From the NCBI RefSeq assembly GCF_008079445.1, contig NZ_VRYH01000003.1:363658-427657 (forward strand): a DNA stretch of 64,000 nt, read 5' to 3'. Positions 24,491 through 32,632 of this stretch are shown one piece after another; position 1 is the first letter of the stretch, and every line of letters begins with the position of its first letter. Below the pieces are notes generated by a model. That model searched no databases, was not told where the DNA came from, and saw only the letters and a list, made by a program, of their open reading frames with translations. Origin of the DNA: Aidingimonas lacisalsi (GTDB lineage: Bacteria; Pseudomonadota; Gammaproteobacteria; Pseudomonadales; Halomonadaceae). Both the position numbers and the translations under genes were made by a program.

Positions 24491-26923
24491 ATGACTCACT
24501 GGACGCTCAGCGATGACCCGCACGCGGCACGTGAAGCCCGCAAATACGAGAATCCCGTTCCCAGCCGTGAATATTTGCTCAGGCGGCTGAAAGAACACGG
24601 CAAACCTCTTGCCCACGAGGATATGAGCGAGATGCTCGGCCTCGAAGATGATGAGCAGCAAGAAGCCGTACGCCGCCGGCTGGCCGCCATGGAGCGCGAT
24701 GGTCAGGTGCTGCGTAACCGACGGGGCGCCTATGCACTGATCGACAAGCTAGATCTGATCAAGGGCAAGGTGCTGGGACACCGTGACGGCTTCGGCTTTC
24801 TCATCCGGGATGATGGCAAGAAGCCTGACCTGGTACTGCCGCCACGGCAGATGCGTCGCGTTTTTCATGGTGACCATGTGCTTGTGCGTATCAGTGGTCG
24901 CGACCGCCGTGGCCGTGATGAAGCGACCATTGCAGAGATACTGGCTCGCAACACGCAAACGATCGTTGGGGTTTACCGACAGAACAGCTCTGAGTTCGGT
25001 GTCCTGATTCCCGAGAACTCCCGCATTTCGCAGGAGGTAGTGATTCCTCACAGTGCCTGCGGGGGTGCCAAGGATGGCCAGGTAGTGTCGGCGCGGATCG
25101 TCAAGCAGCCGGAAACTCGAGTTCAACCGGTGGGTGAAGTGGTCGAAGTGTTGGGTGAACGCTTGGACCCGGGAATGGAAATCGATATTGCCATTCGCAG
25201 TCACAATATCCCGGCCGACTTCCCCCCTGAAGTGGATGAGCAGATCGGCGGCATGTCGGCAGAGGTGGCGGAGTCAGACAAGGCGCATCGTGTCGATCTT
25301 CGTCACATTCCTTTCGTCACGATCGATGATGAAAGCGCCAAGGATTTCGACGACGCTGTCTGTGCTTGGAAGACCAAGTCGGGTAGCTGGAAGCTGCTGG
25401 TCGCCATTGCTGATGTGTCTCACTATGTGCGCCCCGGGTCACCGCTGGATCAGGAGGCGCATATACGGGGCAACTCGGTGTATTTCCCGGGGCAGGTCGT
25501 TCCCATGCTGCCGGAGTTGTTATCCAACGGCCTGTGCTCTCTGAATCCTCATGTCGATCGTCTATCGCTCGTGTGCGAGATGAACATTTCGAAAACCGGA
25601 GCGATCAGTCGCTATCGTTTTTACGAAGCCGTTTTCCAGTCGCATGCGCGTTTGACGTACAACAAGGTCGGCGCGATTCTGCAGGAGCCGGATAGCGATC
25701 AAGGGCGCGAGTTGCGTGAACAGTATCGAGAGCTGGTGCCATCGCTCGAGAAACTTCATGCACTCTACAAACTGCTGCGGCAGGCGCGTGTCGAGCGGGG
25801 TGCGATCGATTTTGAAACGACGGAAACCGAAATCGTCTTCAATGATGAGCGCAAGATAGAAACGATCATTCCGCGGCAGCGCAATGATGCCCACAAGATC
25901 GTTGAAGAGTGCATGCTGGCAGCGAATGTGGCGACGGCCCGCTTCCTCGACAAGCATGACCTGCCGGCGCTGTATCGCATTCACCAGCCACCCCCCCCTG
26001 AACGCCTCGACAAGCTGCGGCTGTTCCTTAATGAGCTGGGATTGTCGCTGGGCGGCGGAGATGAACCCACACCGCAGGATTATCAGGCCCTGCGTGAGGC
26101 GGTCAAGGATCGTCCGGATGCTGATATCATCCAGACGGTCATGCTGCGTTCGATGAATCAGGCGGTCTATTCGCCGCACAATGAGGGGCATTTCGGGCTG
26201 GCCTATGCCGCCTATGCACATTTCACGTCGCCGATACGGCGTTATCCCGACCTGCTGGTGCACCGGGCGATTCGTTCGGTGATCCGCGGGCCACGGCAGA
26301 CCAATACGGTGCTTCGCGCTGAAGGTGCTCCGGTCGATCCGCCCAGCCAATGGTGCCCTTATACATTCGAGCAAATGATCGAGCTGGGGGAACACTGCTC
26401 CATGACCGAGCGTCGTGCCGACGAGGCGACACGGGATGTGGAGGACTGGCTGAAATGCGAGTTCATGTCCGACAAAGTCGGCGAAGTTTACGAAGGCTCC
26501 ATTGCTTCGGTAACGCAGTTCGGCATCTTTGTCCGGCTGGATGACATTTATGTTGAAGGCTTGGTGCATGTCACGTCGCTGCCTTCCGATTATTATCACT
26601 ACGAACCGGAAAAGCATCGCCTGAAAGGCGAGCGCTCCGGCATGTCCTATCGTTTGGGCGATGGAGTCACGGTACGAATTGCGCGCGTCGATCTTGATGA
26701 GCGCAAGATCGATTTCGACCTGGTAGATGATAAGCCTCGGCATCGTCGTGCGCCACGTCGCCGCAAAGCGGAGAGTGAATCTGCCGTGAAACAGGGCGGT
26801 AAAGAGAGTCCGTCACCTTCCGGGCAGCGGAAGTCGCACGGCAAAGGCAAACGCGGGGCGGGGAGTGACAGCAAGGCCAAAGGCAGGCGGCGTGGCCCTC
26901 GTAAACCTGGCGAAAAGCAATAG
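24491..26923 (+). CDS. rnr: Ribonuclease R
   Basis: An 810-residue processive 3'-5' exoribonuclease able to degrade structured RNA. Order of domains: N-terminal winged helix (about 20-90), two cold-shock/OB domains, an RNB catalytic domain with TIDDESAKDFDDAV holding the metal-binding aspartates (near 278-290), an S1 domain (about 640-720), and a basic Lys/Arg-rich tail (about 745-810). An AAGGACG ribosome site precedes the ATG. The following gene, rlmB, begins 33 bp later, the same rnr-rlmB order as in E. coli, so they are probably one transcript. It acts in rRNA quality control and mRNA decay. Confidence 0.96.
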   Translation: MTHWTLSDDPHAAREARKYENPVPSREYLLRRLKEHGKPLAHEDMSEMLGLEDDEQQEAVRRRLAAMERDGQVLRNRRGAYALIDKLDLIKGKVLGHRDGFGFLIRDDGKKPDLVLPPRQMRRVFHGDHVLVRISGRDRRGRDEATIAEILARNTQTIVGVYRQNSSEFGVLIPENSRISQEVVIPHSACGGAKDGQVVSARIVKQPETRVQPVGEVVEVLGERLDPGMEIDIAIRSHNIPADFPPEVDEQIGGMSAEVAESDKAHRVDLRHIPFVTIDDESAKDFDDAVCAWKTKSGSWKLLVAIADVSHYVRPGSPLDQEAHIRGNSVYFPGQVVPMLPELLSNGLCSLNPHVDRLSLVCEMNISKTGAISRYRFYEAVFQSHARLTYNKVGAILQEPDSDQGRELREQYRELVPSLEKLHALYKLLRQARVERGAIDFETTETEIVFNDERKIETIIPRQRNDAHKIVEECMLAANVATARFLDKHDLPALYRIHQPPPPERLDKLRLFLNELGLSLGGGDEPTPQDYQALREAVKDRPDADIIQTVMLRSMNQAVYSPHNEGHFGLAYAAYAHFTSPIRRYPDLLVHRAIRSVIRGPRQTNTVLRAEGAPVDPPSQWCPYTFEQMIELGEHCSMTERRADEATRDVEDWLKCEFMSDKVGEVYEGSIASVTQFGIFVRLDDIYVEGLVHVTSLPSDYYHYEPEKHRLKGERSGMSYRLGDGVTVRIARVDLDERKIDFDLVDDKPRHRRAPRRRKAESESAVKQGGKESPSPSGQRKSHGKGKRGAGSDSKAKGRRRGPRKPGEKQ

Positions 26924-26956
26924 TCGCATGGTCGACGAGAGACAGGAGTAGCGCCG

Positions 26957-27745
26957 ATGGCACGAGATCCTCGTCGTCGTGCACCACGGCAACCGGATGG
27001 TCTGGATGCCGTTTACGGTGTGCATGCCGTTACTGCCCTGCTGGAACACGGGCAGTCGCCCAGTGAGCTATGGGTACAGCAGGGAGAGGCGACCTCCCGT
27101 CTTGCCGATTTGGTTGCCCAGGCATCTGAACGCGGGGCGGTAGTCCGCTATCACTCCCGAGAAGCGCTTGATGGATTGGCACAAGGCGTGGCTCACCAGG
27201 GAATCGTTGCATTCTGTGCGCCGCTGACACCGGGCAATGAAGAAGCGCTGTGGCGCGATCTGGAACGCTGGATGGCGTCGCAGCCACTGCTGTTGATACT
27301 CGATGGAGTCACCGATGTACACAACTTTGGCGCGTGTTTGCGTAGCGCCGATGCCGCTGGCGTTAACGGCGTGATCGTTCCCAAGGACAAGGCGGCTCCA
27401 CTCAATGCAACCGTTCGCAAGGTCGCCTGTGGTGCTGCCGAGTCAGTGGCCGTCTATCGGGTAACCAATCTGGCGCGGACGATGGCACGTTTAAAAAAGA
27501 CCGGTGTCTGGATTACCGGCACCACCGGCGATGCCGATGCCAGCCTGTATGACGGTGATTATACCGGTCCCACGGCCATGGTCATGGGGGCGGAAGGCAA
27601 GGGGATGCGACGCTTGACCCGTGATGCCTGCGACAACCTGGTCAAGCTTCCCATGGTCGGAGCGGTATCGAGTCTCAATGTGTCGGTGGCCACGGGCGTA
27701 TGCTTATTCGAAGCGCTACGTCAGCGACAGCTTGCAAGGGCTTGA
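26957..27745 (+). CDS. rlmB: 23S rRNA (guanosine-2'-O-)-methyltransferase RlmB
   Basis: A 262-residue SPOUT-class methyltransferase that modifies G2251 of 23S rRNA. It has the N-terminal substrate-binding domain (DAVYGVHAVTALLEHG) and the three C-terminal motifs of the family: NFGACLRSADAAG, GAEGKGMRRL, and SSLNVSVATG forming the knotted cofactor site. An ACAGGAG site precedes the ATG. Co-transcribed with rnr. Confidence 0.95.
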   Translation: MARDPRRRAPRQPDGLDAVYGVHAVTALLEHGQSPSELWVQQGEATSRLADLVAQASERGAVVRYHSREALDGLAQGVAHQGIVAFCAPLTPGNEEALWRDLERWMASQPLLLILDGVTDVHNFGACLRSADAAGVNGVIVPKDKAAPLNATVRKVACGAAESVAVYRVTNLARTMARLKKTGVWITGTTGDADASLYDGDYTGPTAMVMGAEGKGMRRLTRDACDNLVKLPMVGAVSSLNVSVATGVCLFEALRQRQLARA

Positions 27746-27829
27746 TGCGATCACTACAATTACGCGGCTTGTCCGCCTACTTCGGGCAAGTGAAACACTA
27801 TCCCATATCAACTCCTTGCTTCCTTGGTG

Positions 27830-27864
27830 CGGCGTTTCTGCCTCAGCTGGAAGCTGTGAAACCG
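27830..27864 (+). promoter_or_regulatory. Possible S6:S18 autoregulatory leader hairpin
   Basis: CGGCGTTTC (27830-27838) can pair with GAAACCG (27858-27864), leaving a two-base bulge, just upstream of the rpsF ribosome site. Many bacteria carry an S6:S18-binding hairpin with a CCG element in this leader. The fit here is by eye only and has not been folded. Confidence 0.35.
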
Positions 27865-27876
27865 TAAGGAGACTTC

Positions 27877-28272
27877 ATGCGTCATTATGAAATCGTGTTC
27901 ATGGTCCATCCGGACCAGAGCGAACAAGTTTCCGCGATGGTCGAGCGCTATACCAGCCTCGTCACCGAAAGCGGCGGTCATGTACATCGTCTTGAAGACT
28001 GGGGACGTCGCCATCTGGCCTACCCGATCAACAAGATTCATAAGGCACACTACGTGTTGATGAACATTGAGTGCACCGGTGAGACTCTCGAGGAAATCGA
28101 GAATATCTTCCGTTTCAACGATGCCATCATTCGTAGCCTCGTGGTGCGCTGTAAGGAAGCCATTACCGAAGCCTCCCCGATGATGAAGCCGGCAGAAGAG
28201 AAGCGTGCTCGCCGTGAAGACAAGCCGCGTGAGCAAAGCGAAGAAACCGCTGAAGCCAACGAAGCCAACTGA
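27877..28272 (+). CDS. rpsF: 30S ribosomal protein S6
   Basis: A 131-residue S6, the same length as E. coli S6. [18 protein letters not shown] and [20 protein letters not shown] are diagnostic. The C-terminal 30 residues are highly charged, ending [10 protein letters not shown], where E. coli S6 receives added glutamates. A TAAGGAG site precedes the ATG. First gene of rpsF-rpsR-membrane protein-rplI. Confidence 0.97.
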   Translation: MRHYEIVFMVHPDQSEQVSAMVERYTSLVTESGGHVHRLEDWGRRHLAYPINKIHKAHYVLMNIECTGETLEEIENIFRFNDAIIRSLVVRCKEAITEASPMMKPAEEKRARREDKPREQSEETAEANEAN

Positions 28273-28298
28273 GTCAGACACTGAGAGGAGAGTTTTCA

Positions 28299-28526
28299 AT
28301 GGCACGCTTTTTCCGTCGCCGCAAGTTCTGCCGTTTTACCGCTGAAGGCGTAAAGCAGATCGATTACAAGGATATCGATACGCTCAAAGCCTATATCACG
28401 GAAACCGGCAAAATCGTTCCAAGCCGTATCACTGGCACGCGTGCTCGTTACCAGCGTCAGCTGTCGACAGCGATCAAGCGCGCACGTTATCTGGCGTTGC
28501 TGCCGTATACCGATAGTCACCAGTAA
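28299..28526 (+). CDS. rpsR: 30S ribosomal protein S18
   Basis: A 75-residue S18, the standard length. [31 protein letters not shown] and [20 protein letters not shown] are diagnostic. It binds S6 on the small-subunit platform. GAGAGGAG lies upstream. There is a 26-bp gap from rpsF. Confidence 0.98.
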   Translation: MARFFRRRKFCRFTAEGVKQIDYKDIDTLKAYITETGKIVPSRITGTRARYQRQLSTAIKRARYLALLPYTDSHQ

Positions 28527-28538
28527 GACCAGCGCGCC

Positions 28539-29390
28539 ATGCTGTCGATTGCCCGCTGGTTGATGCGCGGTACTCCCCAGGCAGCGGGAGCCGCGGCGCT
28601 GACTGGAGTCATCCCCTGGCTATTCTGGTTCAGTGCCGCTGTCGCCGCACTAGTGACGCTGAGACGTGGACTCGGGCCGGCGACACCGACCATACTGGCA
28701 GCCGCTTTGCCGGCTGGTTGGTGGTGGACACAGGGTGATCCCATTCCGTTGGCCAGTGTACTGCTGGTTACCTTGATGGCGGTCGTTTTGCGAGCCCGCA
28801 TGCGTTGGAGTGAAACGCTGATCGCCGGTGCGCTGGTGGGCGCGGCAATGATTCAGTTAGGAATCTTTGTCCCTCCCGAAGGAGCCGGCCCCTTGCTCGA
28901 TCAGCTCCGTGCAAGTTCGCCCGACATCGATAGCATGCTGAGTGATCTCGCTGATCAGGGGGTGGCTACTGAAGCACTGGCGGCACTGCTGATCGGTGGC
29001 GTGACGGCCCTGATCGTCTTGCTGACGTCGATTGCCTGTTTGGCATTGGCACGTGGCTGGCAGGCGGGGTTGTACAACCCGGGCGGTTTCCGTCGTGAGT
29101 TTCATGCCTTGCGACTCGCGCCAAAGGAACTTGCCGTGCTGGTGGCGCTTGCCGTGATCGGCACACTGTTGAGTCTGCCGGCATTATCGATGCTCGTTTG
29201 GGTTCCGCTGCTGGTAGCGGGGGTTGCACTGACACACGGTGTTGTTGGTCATAGGGGAATGAACGGGTTGTGGTTGGTGGCTTTCTATGTGTTGCTGGTC
29301 ACTACCTGGCCCATGATTCTGATCGTGCTGCTGTTGGCCTTGATCGATACGTTTGCGGATTTCCGCACTCGGCTGGCACGCAGCGATTGA
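28539..29390 (+). CDS. Integral membrane protein between rpsR and rplI (DUF2232-like)
   Basis: A 283-residue, very hydrophobic protein with about eight predicted membrane helices. Pseudomonas and relatives have a similar uncharacterised gene at exactly this place in the ribosomal operon. It resembles DUF2232/YybS proteins in size and hydrophobicity, which I recall but cannot verify here. It starts 12 bp after rpsR with a weak ribosome site and is followed 15 bp later by rplI, so it is translated from the same mRNA. No transport or enzyme motif is visible, and the function is unknown. Confidence 0.75.
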   Translation: MLSIARWLMRGTPQAAGAAALTGVIPWLFWFSAAVAALVTLRRGLGPATPTILAAALPAGWWWTQGDPIPLASVLLVTLMAVVLRARMRWSETLIAGALVGAAMIQLGIFVPPEGAGPLLDQLRASSPDIDSMLSDLADQGVATEALAALLIGGVTALIVLLTSIACLALARGWQAGLYNPGGFRREFHALRLAPKELAVLVALAVIGTLLSLPALSMLVWVPLLVAGVALTHGVVGHRGMNGLWLVAFYVLLVTTWPMILIVLLLALIDTFADFRTRLARSD

Positions 29391-29405
29391 TAAGAGGTTT
29401 ACGAG

Positions 29406-29852
29406 ATGGAAGTCATTCTGCTCGATAAGATTGGCAAGCTGGGCAACCTGGGTGACAAAGTCACCGTCAAGCCCGGCCATGGCCGTAACTACCTGGTGCC
29501 TCATGGCTTGGCCGTGCCGGCAACCAAGGAAAACATCGAAGCGTTCGAAGCGCAGCGCGCCGAGCTCGAAGCCCAGGCGGCTGAGCGCAAGGCGGAAGCC
29601 GAGACTCGTGCCGCTCAATTGGCCGAGATCGAACTCTCTCTGGTGGCCAAAGCAGGCGACGAGGGCAAATTGTTCGGTTCCATCAGCCCGCGTGACCTGG
29701 CCGATGCCATTGCGCAAGCCGGTATCGATGTGGCGAAAAGCGAGGTTCGGATGCCGGAAGGGCCGATTCGTCAGACTGGCGAGTATGACATTGAGCTGAA
29801 CCTGCATGCCGAAGTTTCGACTAGCGTTCGTGTCGTCGTGGTGGCTGAGTAA
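29406..29852 (+). CDS. rplI: 50S ribosomal protein L9
   Basis: A 148-residue L9. The N-terminal RNA-binding domain [19 protein letters not shown] and [17 protein letters not shown], a long charged central helix (about 45-75), and the C-terminal domain ([14 protein letters not shown]) are all present. An AGAGGTTTACGAG site precedes the ATG. A strong hairpin follows the gene and closes the operon. Confidence 0.98.
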   Translation: MEVILLDKIGKLGNLGDKVTVKPGHGRNYLVPHGLAVPATKENIEAFEAQRAELEAQAAERKAEAETRAAQLAEIELSLVAKAGDEGKLFGSISPRDLADAIAQAGIDVAKSEVRMPEGPIRQTGEYDIELNLHAEVSTSVRVVVVAE

Positions 29853-29883
29853 GCCATCTCGATAGGCTGATCGCGCTTGCAAT

Positions 29884-29924
29884 ACGCAAAGGCGCAAGAG
29901 GCTTGGCTTCTTGCGCCTTTGCGT
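29884..29924 (+). terminator. Terminator after rplI
   Basis: A perfect 16-bp stem (arms 29884-29899 and 29909-29924) with a 9-nt loop, 32 bases past the rplI stop. It lacks a clear T-run, but the stem is the longest perfect one I found in the window. Confidence 0.75.
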
Positions 29925-30021
29925 GTGCGTCGTTCTCACCATTGCCGCTGATATCGGCAGCGCCTATCGTCATTGAGGTAAACTCTTTGCTGTTATCCTA
30001 CTGTCGAAGGTCTGTAAGCCC

Positions 30022-31413
30022 ATGAGTGAAACCCTCGAATCCGACCAGGAAACGGCGGCGCTCAAGATACCGCCCCACTCCCTGGAGGCTGAGCAATCCG
30101 TGCTGGGCGGCCTGATGCTCGACAATGCCGCCTGGGATGCCATCGCCGAACGCCTGGTAGCGGGTGACTTCTATCGCTATGAGCACCGTCTGGTATTCAA
30201 TGCCATGGGAACGCTGGCTGAGGGCGGGCATCCGCTGGATGTCGTGACGCTCTCCGAGGCCCTCGAGAATCTAGACCAGTTGGAAACGGTAGGCGGACTG
30301 GCTTACCTGGCCGAATTGGCGCGTAATACGCCATCGGCCAGCAATATCCGTGCCTATGGCGATATCGTTCGAGAGCGCGCCACACTGCGAAAGCTGATAC
30401 AGGCTGCCAATCAGGTGGCTGAAAGCGCTTTCGCGCCCCAGGGGAGGCCAGCTGACGAACTGGTCAACGATGCCGAGCGCCTGATTTTTCAGATCAGTGA
30501 AGAGCGTCCCAAGTCCGGTGGCCCCATCGGCATGAGCGATTTGCTGTCCAAGGCAGTGGACCGCATCGATGAACTGTTCAACATGCAGGGCGAGATGACG
30601 GGGCTGTCGACAGGGTTTCGGGATCTCGATGACATGACGTCGGGATTGCAGGCATCGGACCTGGTGGTCATTGCCGGGCGTCCCTCGATGGGTAAGACGA
30701 CCTTCGCCATGAATATCGTCGAGCATGCGGTGATATCCAGCGACAAGCCGGTGATGGTGTTCTCCATGGAGATGCCGTCCGAGGCGTTGATGCTGCGGAT
30801 GCTATCGTCATTGGGGCGGATCGATCAGACGCGAGTGCGTACCGGGCAACTCGAGGACGAAGATTGGCCACGTCTGACCTCAGCCGTCAACCTGCTCAAG
30901 GACAAGCAGCTTTTCATCGATGATACCGCCGCCTTGTCACCCAACGAAATGCGTTCGAGGTTGCGTCGGATGGTGCGTGAATATGGCAATGTCGGACTGG
31001 TCATGATCGACTATCTGCAACTGATGCAGATCCCTGGGTTCTCGGAGAACCGGACTGGCGAGATTTCCGAAATCTCCCGCTCACTCAAGGGGTTGGCGAA
31101 GGAATTCGGCTGCCCTGTGGTTGCGCTTTCCCAGCTCAATCGTTCCTTGGAGCAACGCCCCAACAAGCGGCCGGTAATGTCGGACCTGCGTGAATCGGGC
31201 GCCATCGAGCAGGATGCCGACGTGATTGCCTTCGTCTATCGTGACGAAGTCTATAATCCCGATAACCCGGACAGTCATGGCCTGGCCGAGCTGATCATCG
31301 GCAAGCAGCGTAATGGCCCGATCGGTACCGTCCATATGGCATTCATCGGCAAATACACACGTTTTGAAGACCTGGCTCCGGATAGCTATGGTCAGCATTT
31401 TGGCGAGGGTTGA
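30022..31413 (+). CDS. dnaB: Replicative DNA helicase DnaB
   Basis: A 463-residue hexameric helicase of the replication fork. The N-terminal domain (PPHSLEAEQSVLGGLMLD), the RecA-like C-terminal domain with Walker A GRPSMGKTTFAM, Walker B VMIDYLQLM, and SDLRESGAIEQDADVI are all family hallmarks. No intein interrupts it. The gene follows the ribosomal operon after a terminator, so it probably has its own promoter in 29925-30021, but none is convincing by eye. Confidence 0.97.
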   Translation: MSETLESDQETAALKIPPHSLEAEQSVLGGLMLDNAAWDAIAERLVAGDFYRYEHRLVFNAMGTLAEGGHPLDVVTLSEALENLDQLETVGGLAYLAELARNTPSASNIRAYGDIVRERATLRKLIQAANQVAESAFAPQGRPADELVNDAERLIFQISEERPKSGGPIGMSDLLSKAVDRIDELFNMQGEMTGLSTGFRDLDDMTSGLQASDLVVIAGRPSMGKTTFAMNIVEHAVISSDKPVMVFSMEMPSEALMLRMLSSLGRIDQTRVRTGQLEDEDWPRLTSAVNLLKDKQLFIDDTAALSPNEMRSRLRRMVREYGNVGLVMIDYLQLMQIPGFSENRTGEISEISRSLKGLAKEFGCPVVALSQLNRSLEQRPNKRPVMSDLRESGAIEQDADVIAFVYRDEVYNPDNPDSHGLAELIIGKQRNGPIGTVHMAFIGKYTRFEDLAPDSYGQHFGEG

Positions 31414-31472
31414 GGTGGATATCAGGCACCATATACTCTCCCGCTCGTTCAGCGATGGTATGAGGAGTTGAT

Positions 31473-31766
31473 ATGGCAGGTGGATTTCAGCGCGGTCGAC
31501 GCAAGCGTGCCCCCAAGCTCGAGGCAAGAGGGGAATTGCAGGAGGTCGAGCGCGAAGGCCCGTTCAAGGAGTGGCTGGGCATGCCCGACCTCTACCGCTA
31601 TCGTTTGGTCGTCGATGGTGAGACGTACAGCTATCAGACGGAAAGTGCCGAACTTCCCGTGGAGATCGGTGACAGGGTCGTGATGCGTTATAAGGAAACC
31701 AAGGCCGGCAAATGGGTGGATCGTAATTCACTCGGCAAAGCCATCGACCCCGCCGATTATCAATGA
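31473..31766 (+). CDS. Conserved hypothetical protein, 97 residues
   Basis: A 97-residue protein with a very basic N-terminus (RGRRKRAPK) and then an alternating pattern suggesting a small beta barrel (YRYRLVVDGETYSYQ, GDRVVMRYKETKAGKWV). I do not recognise the family. A GAGGAG site before the ATG and codon use like its neighbours argue that it is real. The basic tail and possible OB-like or SH3-like fold hint at RNA or DNA binding, which is only a guess. A hairpin terminator follows, so it is probably monocistronic. Confidence 0.7.
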   Translation: MAGGFQRGRRKRAPKLEARGELQEVEREGPFKEWLGMPDLYRYRLVVDGETYSYQTESAELPVEIGDRVVMRYKETKAGKWVDRNSLGKAIDPADYQ

Positions 31767-31874
31767 GTTTCCTGCCTGTGCCTGGATGTTGACCCGGGCT
31801 GCGGTAGCCCGTGGGAACTCGTCACGGGGCTGAGTGTCACAAAAGTGACGTCAGTAGGACATGATGATGTCATT

Positions 31875-31895
31875 GGGCACAGCTAGGCTGTGCCC
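31875..31895 (+). terminator. Terminator hairpin after the 97-residue gene
   Basis: Perfect 9-bp stem GGGCACAGC/GCTGTGCCC (31875-31883 and 31887-31895) followed by TATTTATA. A second small inverted repeat, GTCAC-AAAA-GTGAC, lies at 31836-31849, of unknown role. Confidence 0.65.
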
Positions 31896-31973
31896 TATTT
31901 ATAAGAGCGATGACCTTGTTGCAGCCAATGTGTCGCCGGTCATCACCGCAGCCTGAATCTTCGGGAGCACGCC

Positions 31974-32276
31974 ATGGAACTCCATGAATTCAAGACCTTC
32001 GTCGGTCAGCACGACAATTACGAGATTCGTGTCATCAGTCACGCGGGTAGTCATATCTATCAGGTGGAACTGGAAGATGTCGAAGGAGAACGACATATGC
32101 TGACCCAGCGCGGCAAGCCGATGCTGTTTCGCTCACTGGACGACATTTATCTGGAACTCAAGAGAGTGGGTATTCACCAGGCCTATCTGGTCCAGTATGT
32201 TGCCCATGATGAAATGATCGGACACGAAGTCCATTACTCTCACCCCCTGGCGTCCAGAATGCCACTGGTGTTTTGA
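31974..32276 (+). CDS. DUF6482 family protein
   Basis: A 100-residue soluble protein of the DUF6482 type, found in Halomonas and Pseudomonas. Features are a mostly beta N-terminal part (YEIRVISHAGSHIYQVELED) and the C-terminal VGIHQAYLVQYVAHDEMIG. It has no cysteine, membrane helix or known catalytic motif. It begins 78 bp after the preceding terminator and is followed by a terminator-like hairpin, so it is probably transcribed alone. Function unknown. Confidence 0.8.
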   Translation: MELHEFKTFVGQHDNYEIRVISHAGSHIYQVELEDVEGERHMLTQRGKPMLFRSLDDIYLELKRVGIHQAYLVQYVAHDEMIGHEVHYSHPLASRMPLVF

Positions 32277-32379
32277 GTCGCTCTGCCTCCACTGTTTGTG
32301 ATTCGTTTCGATTGTCCTCCTCGGCTGACTCATCGGTAGTCGCCAATGTATTCTCTCCGCCCGCCGGGCGACACTGTTT

Positions 32380-32401
32380 CCAAGGCGTCACAAAGCCTTG
32401 G
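32380..32401. terminator. Hairpin downstream of the DUF6482 gene
   Basis: CCAAGGC (32380-32386) and GCCTTGG (32395-32401) pair across an 8-nt loop, with TTT on each side, so it could end transcription in either direction. It is the main structure in the first part of the 356-bp gap 32277-32632. Confidence 0.5.
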
Positions 32402-32524
32402 TTTGCTCAGTCCAACTTCACGCCTCGATAACAACGTTTCCTGCAGCGCTTCAGCGTGAGTCGCTAGCTCATGTCCGGGTGGCGCGTCGCGAGGGGCAGC
32501 GGTGATGAGCGCGGGTTGATCCTA

Positions 32525-32554
32525 AGTTATACAAATCGTCTTGATAGTATAACT
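32525..32554 (+). promoter_or_regulatory. Long inverted repeat upstream of hemH, operator-like
   Basis: AGTTATAC (32525-32532) and GTATAACT (32547-32554) are perfect inverted arms 14 bp apart, 79 bp upstream of the hemH start. The spacing and TATAC arms resemble operators of MerR-type light-responsive (LitR/CarH) regulators as I recall them, which can control hemH-like genes. The rest of the gap 32277-32632 has only weak promoter-like sequences such as TAGAAT at 32583. Confidence 0.45.
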
Positions 32555-32632
32555 CGATTCCGTCATGCAAGGTGTTCGCTGGTAGAATAAGTCATCGATA
32601 ATAGCCACCGTGACTACAAGGACCGCTTTCGC

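Noticed and set aside
25562-26743. 393-residue open frame opposite rnr
   Set aside because: Shadow of RNase R; no family resemblance, and its codon pattern fits the antisense of a high-GC gene.
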